Shown here: one piece after another, positions 7,668 to 16,424 of the stretch
Position numbering within the stretch: the first letter of the stretch is position 1
Layout: every line of letters begins with the position of its first letter
NCBI GenBank assembly: GCA_050256555.1
Contig: JBBWWC010000245.1
Location: 1-23,333, forward strand
Direction of reading: 5' to 3'
Source: UBA1146 sp050256555
Lineage (GTDB): Bacteria; Planctomycetota; UBA8108; UBA1146
Length of the DNA stretch: 23,333 bases
The notes under the pieces: generated by a model
Seen by the model: the letters and a program-made list of their open reading frames with translations, nothing else
What the model was told of the DNA's origin: nothing
Database searches by the model: none
Position numbers and translations under genes: made by a program

Positions 7668-8138
7668 TTGACTCGACCATTACTTCCGATCATCCAAGCC
7701 ATCATCCTCTGTGACCGTATCTACAAAGATGACGAGTCCGGTAAATGCGTCCTTGCTGGCACCTTCAATCGAGTTCGCTTGCCTGAATTCCCATGTGAAT
7801 ATCAACCCGCTTCTCTTTATCTCAATCTCAGCGACTTCTCAGGCCTCCATACGGTCTCGTTCCGCTTCAAGCGCCTCAGTGATGATTATGTCATCGAAGA
7901 AAGTCCAGAATTCGGGCTGGAACACGATGACCGACGTGAACACCACGAATGCATCTTCGAGCTTCCTCCGATGGAGTTTCCTGAACCAGGAAGATACACC
8001 TGGGAAGTCATCTTTGATGGCAGTGATATCATCGGCACCGCCGATGTTGAGGCGATCTTGTTACCCACCGGTGATGAGGAAGTGAATGAAGATCCACTGG
8101 GAGGAATGAATGAAGAGCCTCACGAAGGAATGAACTAG
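7668..8138 (+). CDS. DUF6941-type conserved hypothetical protein
   Basis: A 156-residue cytoplasmic protein of unknown function. The opening (PIIQAIILCDRIYKDDESG, then KCVLAGTFNRVRLPEFPC) matches what I recall of the DUF6941 family: a short strand, CD, a turn, then a strand ending in a G-x-F-N/D-x-(I/V) element. The remainder is beta-rich (LYLNLSDFSGLHTVSFRF, then GRYTWEVIFDG). The C-terminus is acidic and Met/Asn/Glu-rich with two GMN repeats. I place the start at TTG 7668 (AGGTG about 5 nt upstream) because the family begins close to this point. An in-frame ATG at 7581 would add 29 unrelated residues and would lie inside the hairpin. It is transcribed divergently from the methyltransferase operon. 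Confidence 0.6.
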   Translation: MTRPLLPIIQAIILCDRIYKDDESGKCVLAGTFNRVRLPEFPCEYQPASLYLNLSDFSGLHTVSFRFKRLSDDYVIEESPEFGLEHDDRREHHECIFELPPMEFPEPGRYTWEVIFDGSDIIGTADVEAILLPTGDEEVNEDPLGGMNEEPHEGMN

Positions 8139-8219
8139 CGACACTTCTGCCTTCCGACGGCGCTGCCTTCGTTTACCGATTCCATCCAGTCGGACCAGTG
8201 TACGACGGAAACATCTCTC

Positions 8220-8504
8220 TCAAGCCGGATCAGGCCCGGCAATCTTGTCGAAATGCCTTCTCAAGAGCGCCTGCTTACCAGGCTTCAATCCGACCAGCTG
8301 CTTCTCGAAGACCTCCCTGAGTTGGTGTCTCGCCAGTAACGCCGTGATGCGTGCAGACACCCTGGGACTGGGATCACGCAATGTTGGAGCCAGACGGGTG
8401 GCTTGCTCGAGACATGGATCTCCGGCAAGCACCCGTTTCAGCAGCTCCTTACGTTCGCGACCACTCGAAGCAAGATATTGCTCGATCACCTGTTCAAGAT
8501 TCAA
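8220..8504 (-). CDS. 94-residue hypothetical protein, last gene of the DUF4139 operon
   Basis: Small, highly charged, helix-rich protein with no signal peptide. A central LRDPSPRVSARITALLARH resembles one HEAT-type helical repeat, and an early segment (RKELLKRVLAGDPCLEQATRLAP) could be another; this is weak. The TTG start at 8504 shares bases with the TGA of the preceding DUF4139 gene (TTGA), with GGAAAG 6 nt upstream, so it is likely translated by coupling. That arrangement is the main evidence it is real. No function assigned. The 81 nt between its stop and the convergent gene ending at 8138 show no strong terminator. Confidence 0.6.
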   Translation of the reverse strand: MNLEQVIEQYLASSGRERKELLKRVLAGDPCLEQATRLAPTLRDPSPRVSARITALLARHQLREVFEKQLVGLKPGKQALLRRHFDKIAGPDPA

Positions 8505-10192
8505 CGAAGTCTTTCCAGGATCACTTCATCCTCTTGAGAAACCGTCGCCACCCATTGCAAGACAACCACCTGCTGCTGCCCCTTGGTCAGCGAAACTTCC
8601 CAGCGTGCAATGCCGTCTGTGTCGACTTTCGGCTCGGGCTCGGTTTCGCTGCCCAGCTCAACAGCCGCACTCTCGACCGAGCTCACCGGTATACGATCAA
8701 CAAGCTGCACCGAAATCGGATCGGAAATCATCGAGCGAATCGTGAATCGATAAGCTTTCACCAGCTTTACACTTTTGCTGAACGAACTCGCAGCGACAGA
8801 TCGATCTTCGATTTCTTCCTTACGAACAACGATTCGGCCTTCGGATCCAAAATGCTGGGTAAACTCTTGCCCCTGTGCGATTCTCTGCACCGAGCCATCT
8901 CCGACGTAAGCACCATCTCGAAAACACCGCACTATCCCGGCAAGAAAAGGAGCTTTACTGGTATTGACGAGGCTGGCACGTCGAAACACATGCGGACTCA
9001 GCAGAGGAACACTCTGGTAATCGAGTTCGGCACTCAAAATCTGTTCTGTAATGGTTACTGCATGAATACTTCCACCGCCAGGAATCGAGGCAGGCGCCAG
9101 AATCTCAAAATGAACCGGGCCAAAACCAGAAGTTACTTTTGCTCCTGATAGATCTTCGATTCCCGCCTCGACTTCACCCTCTCCCAAAATACTATCCTCT
9201 GAATATTCTTCGACAGTGCTGGTAACGACCACCGAATCGACAGGCGCGTCAAAGACACCGAGGCTTCTTTCCGGACCCTTTTTAATGGCGCTAACTCTCA
9301 TCGGAACCAAGGCTGGCGGTGTTAATCCTAACGAAGAACGGGCCGTTGAAAGAGTCAACTGAACGTCATTCCAATCCTCACCACTTTGCTGCGAAACCTC
9401 CGCACGACTCTCCCAGCGAACTTGACCTTCCGAGTCATCGAGACTCGCCACATGAATCGGAATCCACTGTGCGGAAAAAACATCATGAGCCAACTCCACG
9501 GTAGCCGCCCCTTCTTCCTGGGTCTGGAGTAATACAGTGGCCTCCCATGTGGTTAAACTTTGCGCCCCTCGTTCAAGATCCAAGTCATGAAACAAATCCT
9601 GACGCATTTTTTTGATCGCAGTATTGAGCTGTTCCAAACGATCTTTTTCGAGAGTCAATTCCAGTTGCCGATCGGAAACCCATTGCTGAGCCTCGACGAC
9701 CTGCACTGCTGTCGATCCTCCCAGAAGATGGGTTCCCCTTACCGCAGAAATGGAGTCCTCAACCAGCAGAGCCAGTCGCTGAGTCACCACCAAAGCACGA
9801 TCCAATTCCTCGGTTCTGGAACCATTAGCGTCCAGCTGATCATCGAGTTTCTGGATCTCGGCTAACGAGACACGGACCTTTTCCTCGACAGCTTCGAGAT
9901 GAAACTCTCGTTCCATACGAACACCAAGAATCATGCCCTCGACACCGATCACACGTGCACGAACACTGGCGGGATCGATAAATACTGGCAAGCCGCCGAA
10001 GACAACCTCTGTCGATCCCTTTTCGACATCAATTATCTTTCGGCGATGAACACGCGCACGGTCTTCGAACACGGTTATCGCATCGGGAGAAACATACGTA
10101 TCCGATCGATCACCAGCGGAAGATCCAGCGTTAACCGGCAACGATATCGACAACATACAACTACAGATGATCCAGTACATGTATCGCATCAT
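8501..10192 (-). CDS. Exported DUF4139 / mucoidy-inhibitor-A-like protein (second copy)
   Basis: 563 residues. The first about 22 residues are a signal peptide (MYWIICSCMLSISLPVNA). Next comes the DUF4140-type N-domain with its typical opening strand ITVFEDRARVHRRKII and the GLPVFIDPASVRAR element; then a charged coiled-coil stretch (about 105-205); then a beta-rich DUF4139 domain including DWNDVQLTLSTARSSLGL. The founding member was described as a mucoidy inhibitor in rhizobia; the biochemical role is unknown, and an envelope function is the usual guess. The start is one of three nearby ATGs (10192, 10189, 10180). The first overlaps the upstream TGA as ATGA, behind AAGGGGGA. It is a diverged paralogue of the preceding gene, only moderately similar by eye. 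Confidence 0.8.
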   Translation of the reverse strand: MMRYMYWIICSCMLSISLPVNAGSSAGDRSDTYVSPDAITVFEDRARVHRRKIIDVEKGSTEVVFGGLPVFIDPASVRARVIGVEGMILGVRMEREFHLEAVEEKVRVSLAEIQKLDDQLDANGSRTEELDRALVVTQRLALLVEDSISAVRGTHLLGGSTAVQVVEAQQWVSDRQLELTLEKDRLEQLNTAIKKMRQDLFHDLDLERGAQSLTTWEATVLLQTQEEGAATVELAHDVFSAQWIPIHVASLDDSEGQVRWESRAEVSQQSGEDWNDVQLTLSTARSSLGLTPPALVPMRVSAIKKGPERSLGVFDAPVDSVVVTSTVEEYSEDSILGEGEVEAGIEDLSGAKVTSGFGPVHFEILAPASIPGGGSIHAVTITEQILSAELDYQSVPLLSPHVFRRASLVNTSKAPFLAGIVRCFRDGAYVGDGSVQRIAQGQEFTQHFGSEGRIVVRKEEIEDRSVAASSFSKSVKLVKAYRFTIRSMISDPISVQLVDRIPVSSVESAAVELGSETEPEPKVDTDGIARWEVSLTKGQQQVVVLQWVATVSQEDEVILERLR

Positions 10193-12018
10193 TCCCCCTT
10201 CCCCAGGCGCTCTGGTGCATTACGACGTACGAGTTGCACATCAGGAGGGGCTTCTATCCACCACACAAATCGTAGATTGATCGGTTCCCCGGGTAGCACA
10301 TCGAGCTGCCAGGACACCAACCCATCATCGGAATCCAAGCCCTCGGGTATCAATGAAGTCAAAGTCCGGTCAACCTTGACTTTCAAAACATCGTCTTCGG
10401 TAAATGGAATTCTTTCGCGAAGTAACACACTGATCGGTTCTTGCCGAAAGTTCTCGACCACCATTTCAAGATCGGTCCGATAGTGCAGCGCTTTGGAAAA
10501 GAGGCCGACCTCCTCCTCAGCTTCGCGCTGAACCCGCTGAACACGCACCTGTCCATCGACCCCCAGGTTCAGAGTTAACTCTTCACCAGGAGCAGTAGTT
10601 TTGATGGTCGTCTGACCCAAGTAATCACCTCCCAGAAAAACGGAGGCTCTTCCATGTAGCAACGGGTCCTCACCGTCAAGAACTGCTGTAATACGCCGAA
10701 AAACAGCGGTATTCAGCTCAGGAGTACAGATTCGTTTCTCCGTAAATCCAAGACTCTTGATGGAGTAAAGCAATCGATGAGGCTCGCCATTGGATGAGAT
10801 CTGTTCCGGTCGTAAAGAAGAAAAAGTACGAAGAAATCCTCTATTTGATTCCGATGGAAGAATCGAAGAATCAAATCCCCAAACATCTTGCTGCGACCAA
10901 AACAGCCGGAGGCCCTCGGAATAATCTTGAACAAACTTTTCCCGTCCGAATGCTTTACCAGGGAGAATCAACTGTGCAGACGCTTCGGCACCTGGAGATT
11001 GTCCCGATTCTCTGCCCCTCATCCGACTTCCGAAGCGATCCTCCCTACCTCCGCCCACAAAACCAGCTACATCACGTAAAGCTAAATCTTGATAACGAGG
11101 TCTCGCAAGACGAATCGCACTAAGATCTGGAATGTCTGATCCCAGTTCTGGTGTTGCTGTCGAAAAGAAAATAGGAACCTCTGGCCAATCTTCTCCAGTC
11201 TGCTGCTGAACGATGGCAAAAGAACGCAAACGAAAACGACGGGTAAGTGGATCAACATCAACTTCATAGTGTGGATACCAGAAAGCGCCCGAAATCAGAT
11301 AACTGAGCCGGATCACTCCACCTTCACCGGTAGAGTCCTGAAGTCCGATCAACGCATGAGTGTGGATGCGCTCGATCTCCTCCAACTGGTTGCGCAAACT
11401 ATTTTGAGCCTGGCGAACCTTCTCTTCTGCTGCTCGTAAACGTGGAGCCAGCGACGCTCGTTTTGTCGCTGCAGATTCCATCCCTAATCGGATCATGTCG
11501 AGCAATCCTTGCCAGGCCACGAGATCGATATCCAGTGGTGCATCATCTTCTGCGAGACGTGGCGGTAAAATCCTGGAAAATCGAGAACGCATCTTCTCAA
11601 GTGCCTGGTCTTCTCGCTGAAGACGTAGCAAAGACTGCTTCGCCTCCTCTAGCTGGTTCTGCTTCTCTTTCTCCTCCGAAGTTTCAACCGGATCACCTGC
11701 CAAGCGGTTGAGCTGGACTGAAACCGAAGATAGGCCCTCGGTCCCCTCAACCTGGATCGATGATTCGACCACTCCTGCGGGAAGAGGACCAACCTTGACA
11801 TCACGTAACCCTGGTTCAGCAGGGCTGATCGCAAACGTTCGCTCAATACGAGCCTGTTGCGAATACAAGATGACAGAAGTCACCTCTCCTTTTACCGCAT
11901 CTGAGACAACGTTTGCCTCAATCGGGGTCGCAGCCTCGAGAAGTCCATTTCCTAGCCATAAGGTTACGAAAAGCACCGCAGCATTTATATGGACACGGTA
12001 TCGATCCTGTTGATTCAT
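10189..12018 (-). CDS. Exported DUF4139 / mucoidy-inhibitor-A-like protein (first copy)
   Basis: 609 residues from ATG 12018, which has AAGGTG 5 nt upstream; an in-frame ATG at 12093 would add 25 residues ahead of the signal peptide and is disfavoured. Signal peptide AAVLFVTLWLGNGLLEA is followed by the DUF4140-type strand VTSVILYSQQARIERTF and GPLPAGVVESSIQVEG. A long coiled coil (roughly residues 105-230, Glu/Gln/Arg-rich heptads) leads into the DUF4139 domain, recognisable by YLISGAFWYPHYEVDVD and EDWPEVPIFFSTATPELG. Its stop overlaps the next DUF4139 gene by 4 nt, so the two are made together and may act as a heteromer; that is inference. An 83-nt gap separates it from yceH on the same strand. 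Confidence 0.82.
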   Translation of the reverse strand: MNQQDRYRVHINAAVLFVTLWLGNGLLEAATPIEANVVSDAVKGEVTSVILYSQQARIERTFAISPAEPGLRDVKVGPLPAGVVESSIQVEGTEGLSSVSVQLNRLAGDPVETSEEKEKQNQLEEAKQSLLRLQREDQALEKMRSRFSRILPPRLAEDDAPLDIDLVAWQGLLDMIRLGMESAATKRASLAPRLRAAEEKVRQAQNSLRNQLEEIERIHTHALIGLQDSTGEGGVIRLSYLISGAFWYPHYEVDVDPLTRRFRLRSFAIVQQQTGEDWPEVPIFFSTATPELGSDIPDLSAIRLARPRYQDLALRDVAGFVGGGREDRFGSRMRGRESGQSPGAEASAQLILPGKAFGREKFVQDYSEGLRLFWSQQDVWGFDSSILPSESNRGFLRTFSSLRPEQISSNGEPHRLLYSIKSLGFTEKRICTPELNTAVFRRITAVLDGEDPLLHGRASVFLGGDYLGQTTIKTTAPGEELTLNLGVDGQVRVQRVQREAEEEVGLFSKALHYRTDLEMVVENFRQEPISVLLRERIPFTEDDVLKVKVDRTLTSLIPEGLDSDDGLVSWQLDVLPGEPINLRFVWWIEAPPDVQLVRRNAPERLGKGE

Positions 12019-12101
12019 CAAATCACCTTTTCTTATAGCCAAGGAAAAAACTTCCGTCAGCCGATCGCGGGCCCCTTTAACAAACTTCGACACAGAAGCC
12101 T

Positions 12102-12797
12102 CTACAAAGAAGCTTTGCGCTCGAGTTCTTGCACACGATCATGCAAAGACCGTACCATTTCTTCTAATTGATCTAACCGAAGCTCTTTTTCTTTTGAAGC
12201 CACCGGCGTAACAGTGACTGTATCGGACGTGTTGGTCGTGGCAGGATTCACAGTCACACCGGACGCCTCTGCTTTTTTCAACGCAGAAACCTGCTCTGGA
12301 TCCTGAAGAAGATGCCCCCAGCGCACTCCACGCTTCACTCCTTCAGGAGAGAATCTCGCTGCCAGGGGTGGATCATGCTGTGCCATTGTCTGCAAGACCT
12401 CATCGAGTGCCGCGAGATCTGGAATCTCTTTCATACGAGAAGCCCTGGTACGTAACTCTCCCAGAGTTTGCGGCCCCCGAAGAAGGAACTCCGCCAGAAC
12501 CGCCATCGCACGACCGTCCAGCTCCAGCACCTTCGTCAGTTCTTGTCGCCACTTTCCTACACGAGATCCTGCGGCATGAACCTGAGTAGCAAATCCACGA
12601 CCCGCCAAAATCGTCAGCGTTTCATCGACCTCGTCCTCCATCCAGGACACCACGGGTTCGCGATTCGACTTCTGATTGCATCCCGTCACCACCTGATTGA
12701 GGGTCAAAGGATAGTAGTTTGGCGTTGCCAGAGATTTCTCTATGAGAACCCCTACGACCCGCTGCTCACGTAAATCCAGAATCACCGGTTCACTCAT
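12102..12797 (-). CDS. yceH: YceH (DUF480) family double winged-helix protein
   Basis: 231 residues, with ATG at 12797 behind a strong GAGGAGG. The N-terminal block carries the DUF480 signature almost intact: QRVVGVLIEKSLATPNYYP, then LTLNQVVTGCNQKSNREPV. A second winged-helix unit follows (VLAEFLLRGPQTLGELRTRA). The segment DPPLAARFSPEGVKRGVRWGH matches the typical family end near residue 170. Unlike the shorter core family, it continues with a Thr/Val-rich linker and a C-terminal coiled coil (LRLDQLEEMVRSLHDRVQELE), as some members do. Function is unknown; the fold suggests nucleic-acid binding. It heads a same-strand group with the two DUF4139 genes, which could make it their regulator; that is speculation. 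Confidence 0.9.
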   Translation of the reverse strand: MSEPVILDLREQRVVGVLIEKSLATPNYYPLTLNQVVTGCNQKSNREPVVSWMEDEVDETLTILAGRGFATQVHAAGSRVGKWRQELTKVLELDGRAMAVLAEFLLRGPQTLGELRTRASRMKEIPDLAALDEVLQTMAQHDPPLAARFSPEGVKRGVRWGHLLQDPEQVSALKKAEASGVTVNPATTNTSDTVTVTPVASKEKELRLDQLEEMVRSLHDRVQELERKASL

Positions 12798-12992
12798 TGC
12801 GCCTCCTCAAATCAGCTTCAGCTTCGCCAGAAGGGCGGTTATCCCCCCCTCAGTACACGATTACAGATTACGATGGGATCGGTGAGGGAGCGAGAGTCTC
12901 CCCATCTCTTCGCCATCGATTCTCGGGCCAGCTCGGGTACCATCCACGATTCATGGTTCTAAGATTCTGGCTTCCAGAAGAGGAGCTTTCAG

Positions 12993-13577
12993 ATGCCGCG
13001 CAAGCGACGCATCGATCAACATCGCACCGATGCTGATCTTCGACAGCACAAGGCTCGACCGCACCTGTCGTTGATCCTCGACAATATTCGGAGCCTGACC
13101 AATGTCGGCTCCATCTTCCGAGCCGCCGATGGTTTCGGGGTGCGAAAAATCTACCTCTGTGGAATCACGCCCACTCCACCGCGTCCAGAAATTGCGAAAA
13201 TCTCACTCGGTTCTGAACTGACGACCGAGTGGGAACACATCGAAGATCCTGCGATGGCAGTCCGACGCCTACAAAATGATGGAGTCTCGGTCGTCGCACT
13301 GGAACAAACCCAGGAATCCAGCTCGATCTATGACATCGATTTCCCCTATCCGCTCGCCATCGTTCTTGGACATGAAGTCGTTGGTGTCGATGAACAGGTC
13401 CTGTTTCTCTGCGATGGAACCATCGAGATTCCAATGTTTGGATCCAAGCATTCGCATAATGTCGCCACCTCTTGTGGCATCGTTTTGTCCGAAGTACGAA
13501 GAAATTGGCTGCCTCTCGGAGATCCTCCTCCATGGGAACTAACACGCACCAAGACAGCCGGAAAGGATCAGCCATGA
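12993..13577 (+). CDS. TrmH/SpoU-family RNA methyltransferase
   Basis: 194 residues, ATG at 12993 with GAGGAG 7 nt upstream. It transfers a methyl group from SAM, usually to a ribose 2'-OH of tRNA or rRNA; the substrate cannot be told from sequence. All three SpoU motifs are present: NIRSLTNVGSIFRAADGFGV (31-50, R43 the likely catalytic Arg), LGHEVVGV (125-132), and IPMFGSKHSHNVATSCGI (146-163), where SHN replaces the usual SLN. The basic N-terminus (PRKRR) may contact RNA. The core is short with no extra RNA-binding domain, as in the TrmL/TrmH-like single-domain group. Its TGA overlaps the ATG of the RNase HII-like gene (ATGA). It is divergent from yceH across 195 nt that hold both ribosome sites and no other clear signal. 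Confidence 0.9.
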   Translation: MPRKRRIDQHRTDADLRQHKARPHLSLILDNIRSLTNVGSIFRAADGFGVRKIYLCGITPTPPRPEIAKISLGSELTTEWEHIEDPAMAVRRLQNDGVSVVALEQTQESSSIYDIDFPYPLAIVLGHEVVGVDEQVLFLCDGTIEIPMFGSKHSHNVATSCGIVLSEVRRNWLPLGDPPPWELTRTKTAGKDQP

Positions 13578-14551
13578 GTCACTGGCTAGCGGGACTCGAT
13601 GAAGCTGGATACGGACCTCGACTCGGCCCGATGGTCATCGGCTTTGCAACACTACTGTGTGAAAAGAAGATCGCAGCCAATGAACCCTGGGAGCTCCTGG
13701 CGCCATTGATCGGCCATGCTGGCCGCAGAGACAAGAACGTGATTTCAGTGGCCGATTCGAAAAAACTACATCGACCCGGAACTGGTGACCTGTCACGACT
13801 GGAAGAAGGAGTGCTTGCATTCATCGGAGCGGAACGAGGCGAAGTACCTCGAACATTTCGAGAGTTGATCGACCACTGCACGGTGGGCCGATCCGCCTAT
13901 CTTGATGAATATCCGTGGTATCAGGGGCAAGATCTGGAGCTACCTTATTCCTGCTCAACGGTCGATCTTTCCGGGAAAATTCGCCGTCTTCAACGCGCTT
14001 TCAACCGCTGCTCCATCTCGGTCGGAGAGATTCGAGCCATCCCTCTCGAAGTCCGTGAGTTCAATGAACAGGTCAAGGAACGTGGTACCAAAGGAGCCGT
14101 TGATGCCTGGGCGATGGGGAGATTTCTACACTGGCTCTGGAATCAACGCGATCGAAAAATGGTGGAAGCCTGGACCGATCGACTGGGCGGGCGGGAGCGA
14201 TATGGCCCCCTGTTGTATCCCCTGTTCCCCGGATGTCAGTTCAAGATCCTCGAACAGGATAAAGACCGCCAATCATACAGAGCCAGCTCTAAAGAAGATG
14301 ACCGTACCATCGAGGTCCATTTCCGTAAGGATTGTGAGCAACACAGTTTCTGCACGGCACTCGGATCGATGACAGCAAAATATCTCCGCGAACTGCACAT
14401 GGTTCTTCTCAATCGCTGGTGGTCAGAACATATTCCAGACCTCAAGCCCACGGCCGGATATCCGCAAGATGCTGGACGATTCATCGGAGAAGTCGAAAAT
14501 GCTAGAAAGAGCCTGGGTATAGATTCTGGGCTACTCGTACGAAGCCGCTAG
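13574..14551 (+). CDS. Divergent RNase HII-like protein
   Basis: 325 residues from ATG 13574, which overlaps the previous stop and has AGGA 6 nt upstream. The opening LAGLDEAGYGPRLGPMVIG mirrors the RNase HII motif (DEAGxGP), giving D9 and E10. VADSKKLHRPG (59-69) matches the DSKKL motif with D61. A fourth acidic candidate is D202 in WTDRLGGRERYGPLL. These are the residues expected for two-metal cleavage of RNA in RNA/DNA hybrids. It is longer than usual RNase HII (about 200 residues), with an insert from about 90 to 195 and a C-terminal block (KPTAGYPQDAGRF, 291-303). I recall similar uncharacterised proteins in planctomycetes, where Y replaces R in DEAGRGP. Activity is inferred only. Coupling to the RNA methyltransferase hints at shared RNA maintenance. 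Confidence 0.68.
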   Translation: MSHWLAGLDEAGYGPRLGPMVIGFATLLCEKKIAANEPWELLAPLIGHAGRRDKNVISVADSKKLHRPGTGDLSRLEEGVLAFIGAERGEVPRTFRELIDHCTVGRSAYLDEYPWYQGQDLELPYSCSTVDLSGKIRRLQRAFNRCSISVGEIRAIPLEVREFNEQVKERGTKGAVDAWAMGRFLHWLWNQRDRKMVEAWTDRLGGRERYGPLLYPLFPGCQFKILEQDKDRQSYRASSKEDDRTIEVHFRKDCEQHSFCTALGSMTAKYLRELHMVLLNRWWSEHIPDLKPTAGYPQDAGRFIGEVENARKSLGIDSGLLVRSR

Positions 14552-14583
14552 AGGTCTCTCGACGGCCGCTTGTTGCGGTATTG

Positions 14584-14655
14584 TTGCCATTTACCGGTCT
14601 CTCGGCTAGGGTTCTCTTCGTCAAAGTCTATCCCCGGAAATTTCCGCGGAAGGAG
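14584..14655 (+). promoter_or_regulatory. Upstream region of fhs: weak promoter, 12-bp palindrome, strong ribosome site
   Basis: TTGCCA (14584-14589), a 17-nt spacer and TAGGGT (14607-14612) form a weak promoter match. A perfect palindrome CGGAAATTTCCG covers 14635-14646, immediately before AAGGAG (14650-14655), which is 7 nt from the TTG start. The palindrome could be an operator, or could form a hairpin limiting ribosome access. Confidence 0.33.
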
Positions 14656-14662
14656 CCTATTC

Positions 14663-16375
14663 TTGTCAGAGACAAACCTCAGCTCAGATCTTGCCATCGC
14701 AAGAGCCGCCACACTTGGCGATATCCGTGAGATCGCCTCCAGATACGGTATCGAAGAAGATGAATTGACCCTCCATGGCAAATTCATGGCCAAGGTGCCT
14801 TTATCAATCCTCGATCGGATCGGCAGTAACACACAAGGAAAGTACATCGATGTAACTGCCATCAATCCCACTCCACTCGGAGAAGGCAAAACCGTCACAA
14901 CCATAGGCCTCGGGCTTGGACTCAACCACATCGGAAAAAAAGCCGTTTCCACCATTCGACAACCATCGATGGGGCCAGTTTTTGGCATCAAAGGAGGCGC
15001 AGCAGGTGGCGGACATAGCCAGGTGATCCCGATGGAGGATTTCAATCTTCATCTGACCGGTGATACACATGCCGTAGGACTGGCCAATAACTTACTCGCA
15101 GCATGGGTAGACACCTCAATCTTGATGGGGAACCCCCACCGGATCGATCCCAGTTCCGTTACATGGAAACGCTGTCTCGATGTCAACGATCGAACTCTCA
15201 GAAACATCATCGTGGGCCTCGGCGGATCCAAAAATGGAATCCCCAGAGAAACCGGATTCGACATCTCGAGTGCCAGTGAAGTGATGGCCATCCTCGGACT
15301 TTCTTCCGATGCCGATGACCTTCGCCAAAGGCTGGGCAGAATCATCGTTGGAATGAATCAAGATGGACAACCTGTGACTGCTGAAGATCTGGGAGCCGCA
15401 GGATCGATGGCCGTTGTTCTCAAGGACGCCATCCACCCCACCTTCATGCAAACCGTGGAAGGCACCGGCTGCTTCGTTCACACCGGGCCTTTCGCAAACA
15501 TTGCCCATGGAAACTCTTCCATCGTTGCCGATCGCATTGCTCTTGCACTGTGTGATTACGTCGTCACCGAAAGTGGCTTCGGCGCCGATATGGGGGCGGA
15601 GAAGTTCTTCAATATCAAATGCCGTGTCAGCTCAATGAAACCAGATGCAGTTGTTCTGGTCGCAACGATTCGAGCCCTCAAAGTCCACAGCGGCCGTTAC
15701 AAGGTCGTTCCCGGCAAGCCGTTGCCGGAAGCGATGCTCGAAGAAGATATCGCTGCGGTTGAGGACGGATGCTCAAACCTTCGCCGACACATCGAAAATC
15801 TCGGTAAATTCGGAACCCCGGTAGTGGTCGCACTGAATCGCTTCCCGACCGACACGGACGGTGAAATCGAATCAGTTCTCAATATCGCACGAAGCTCCGG
15901 TGCCTTTGATGCCGTGATCTCCGAAGTCCACTCCAAGGGTGGAGAAGGTGGCGCTGCACTGGCGCATGCAGTTGTCAAAGCCTGCGATGAAGTCCCGAGC
16001 GAATTCAAGATGACTTACCCAGATGATTGCCCCATCAAAGATAAAATCCGCTCCGTTGCTCAGGAAATCTACCGCGCCGATGGAGTAGATTTCAAACCTG
16101 CCGCCAACAAAGCGATTCGAAAATTCGAAAAGATGGGAATGGGAAAACTACCGATCTGCATGGCAAAAACACAGTACTCATTCTCTGATGATCCCAAGAA
16201 AGTCGGTGCGCCAGATAATTTCCGCATCACTGTTCGTGACATCCGATTGTCTGCAGGAGCCGGGTTCCTCTATGCGCTCACCGGAGAAATCATGACGATG
16301 CCAGGACTCGGTTCCAAGCCAGCGCTGTTGCAAATCGACGTCGATGACGAAGGCCGTCCGCAGGGCTTATTTTAA
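14663..16375 (+). CDS. fhs: Formate-tetrahydrofolate ligase
   Basis: 570 residues, the full length of the monofunctional enzyme. It joins formate and tetrahydrofolate using ATP to give 10-formyltetrahydrofolate for purine synthesis, initiator-tRNA formylation or one-carbon flow. Seen: the ATP-binding loop NPTPLGEGKTVTTIGL (68-83), QPSMGPVFGIKGGAAGGG, LTGDTHAVGLANNLL, FVHTGPFANIAHGNSS, VTESGFGADMGAEKF and, near the C-terminus, the GEIMTMPGL signature. Start is TTG 14663 (AAGGAG, 7 nt spacing); the open frame upstream to 14570 lacks family similarity. No folD or other Wood-Ljungdahl gene is adjacent, so a general one-carbon role is more likely than acetogenesis. It appears monocistronic. Confidence 0.96.
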   Translation: MSETNLSSDLAIARAATLGDIREIASRYGIEEDELTLHGKFMAKVPLSILDRIGSNTQGKYIDVTAINPTPLGEGKTVTTIGLGLGLNHIGKKAVSTIRQPSMGPVFGIKGGAAGGGHSQVIPMEDFNLHLTGDTHAVGLANNLLAAWVDTSILMGNPHRIDPSSVTWKRCLDVNDRTLRNIIVGLGGSKNGIPRETGFDISSASEVMAILGLSSDADDLRQRLGRIIVGMNQDGQPVTAEDLGAAGSMAVVLKDAIHPTFMQTVEGTGCFVHTGPFANIAHGNSSIVADRIALALCDYVVTESGFGADMGAEKFFNIKCRVSSMKPDAVVLVATIRALKVHSGRYKVVPGKPLPEAMLEEDIAAVEDGCSNLRRHIENLGKFGTPVVVALNRFPTDTDGEIESVLNIARSSGAFDAVISEVHSKGGEGGAALAHAVVKACDEVPSEFKMTYPDDCPIKDKIRSVAQEIYRADGVDFKPAANKAIRKFEKMGMGKLPICMAKTQYSFSDDPKKVGAPDNFRITVRDIRLSAGAGFLYALTGEIMTMPGLGSKPALLQIDVDDEGRPQGLF

Positions 16376-16424
16376 GCAGGTGATTTTTCAGGACCGGTGC
16401 TTTTCCTGATAAAGATCGCCTGCA

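Noticed and set aside
8351..9148. 265-codon plus-strand frame
   Set aside because: Antisense to the DUF4139 gene and the 94-residue gene; no ribosome site and no family features.
12032..12060. Promoter CTGACG-17-TATAAG before the first DUF4139 gene
   Set aside because: A start 7 nt after this -10 element would remove the Shine-Dalgarno of the gene at 12018.
12797..13036. 79-codon plus-strand frame in the yceH/trmH gap
   Set aside because: No ribosome site; it runs into trmH in another frame. The gap is better explained as a divergent promoter region.
14552..14662. Tetrahydrofolate riboswitch before fhs
   Set aside because: Only 111 nt with a simple palindrome; none of the conserved junction or pseudoknot features could be recognised.
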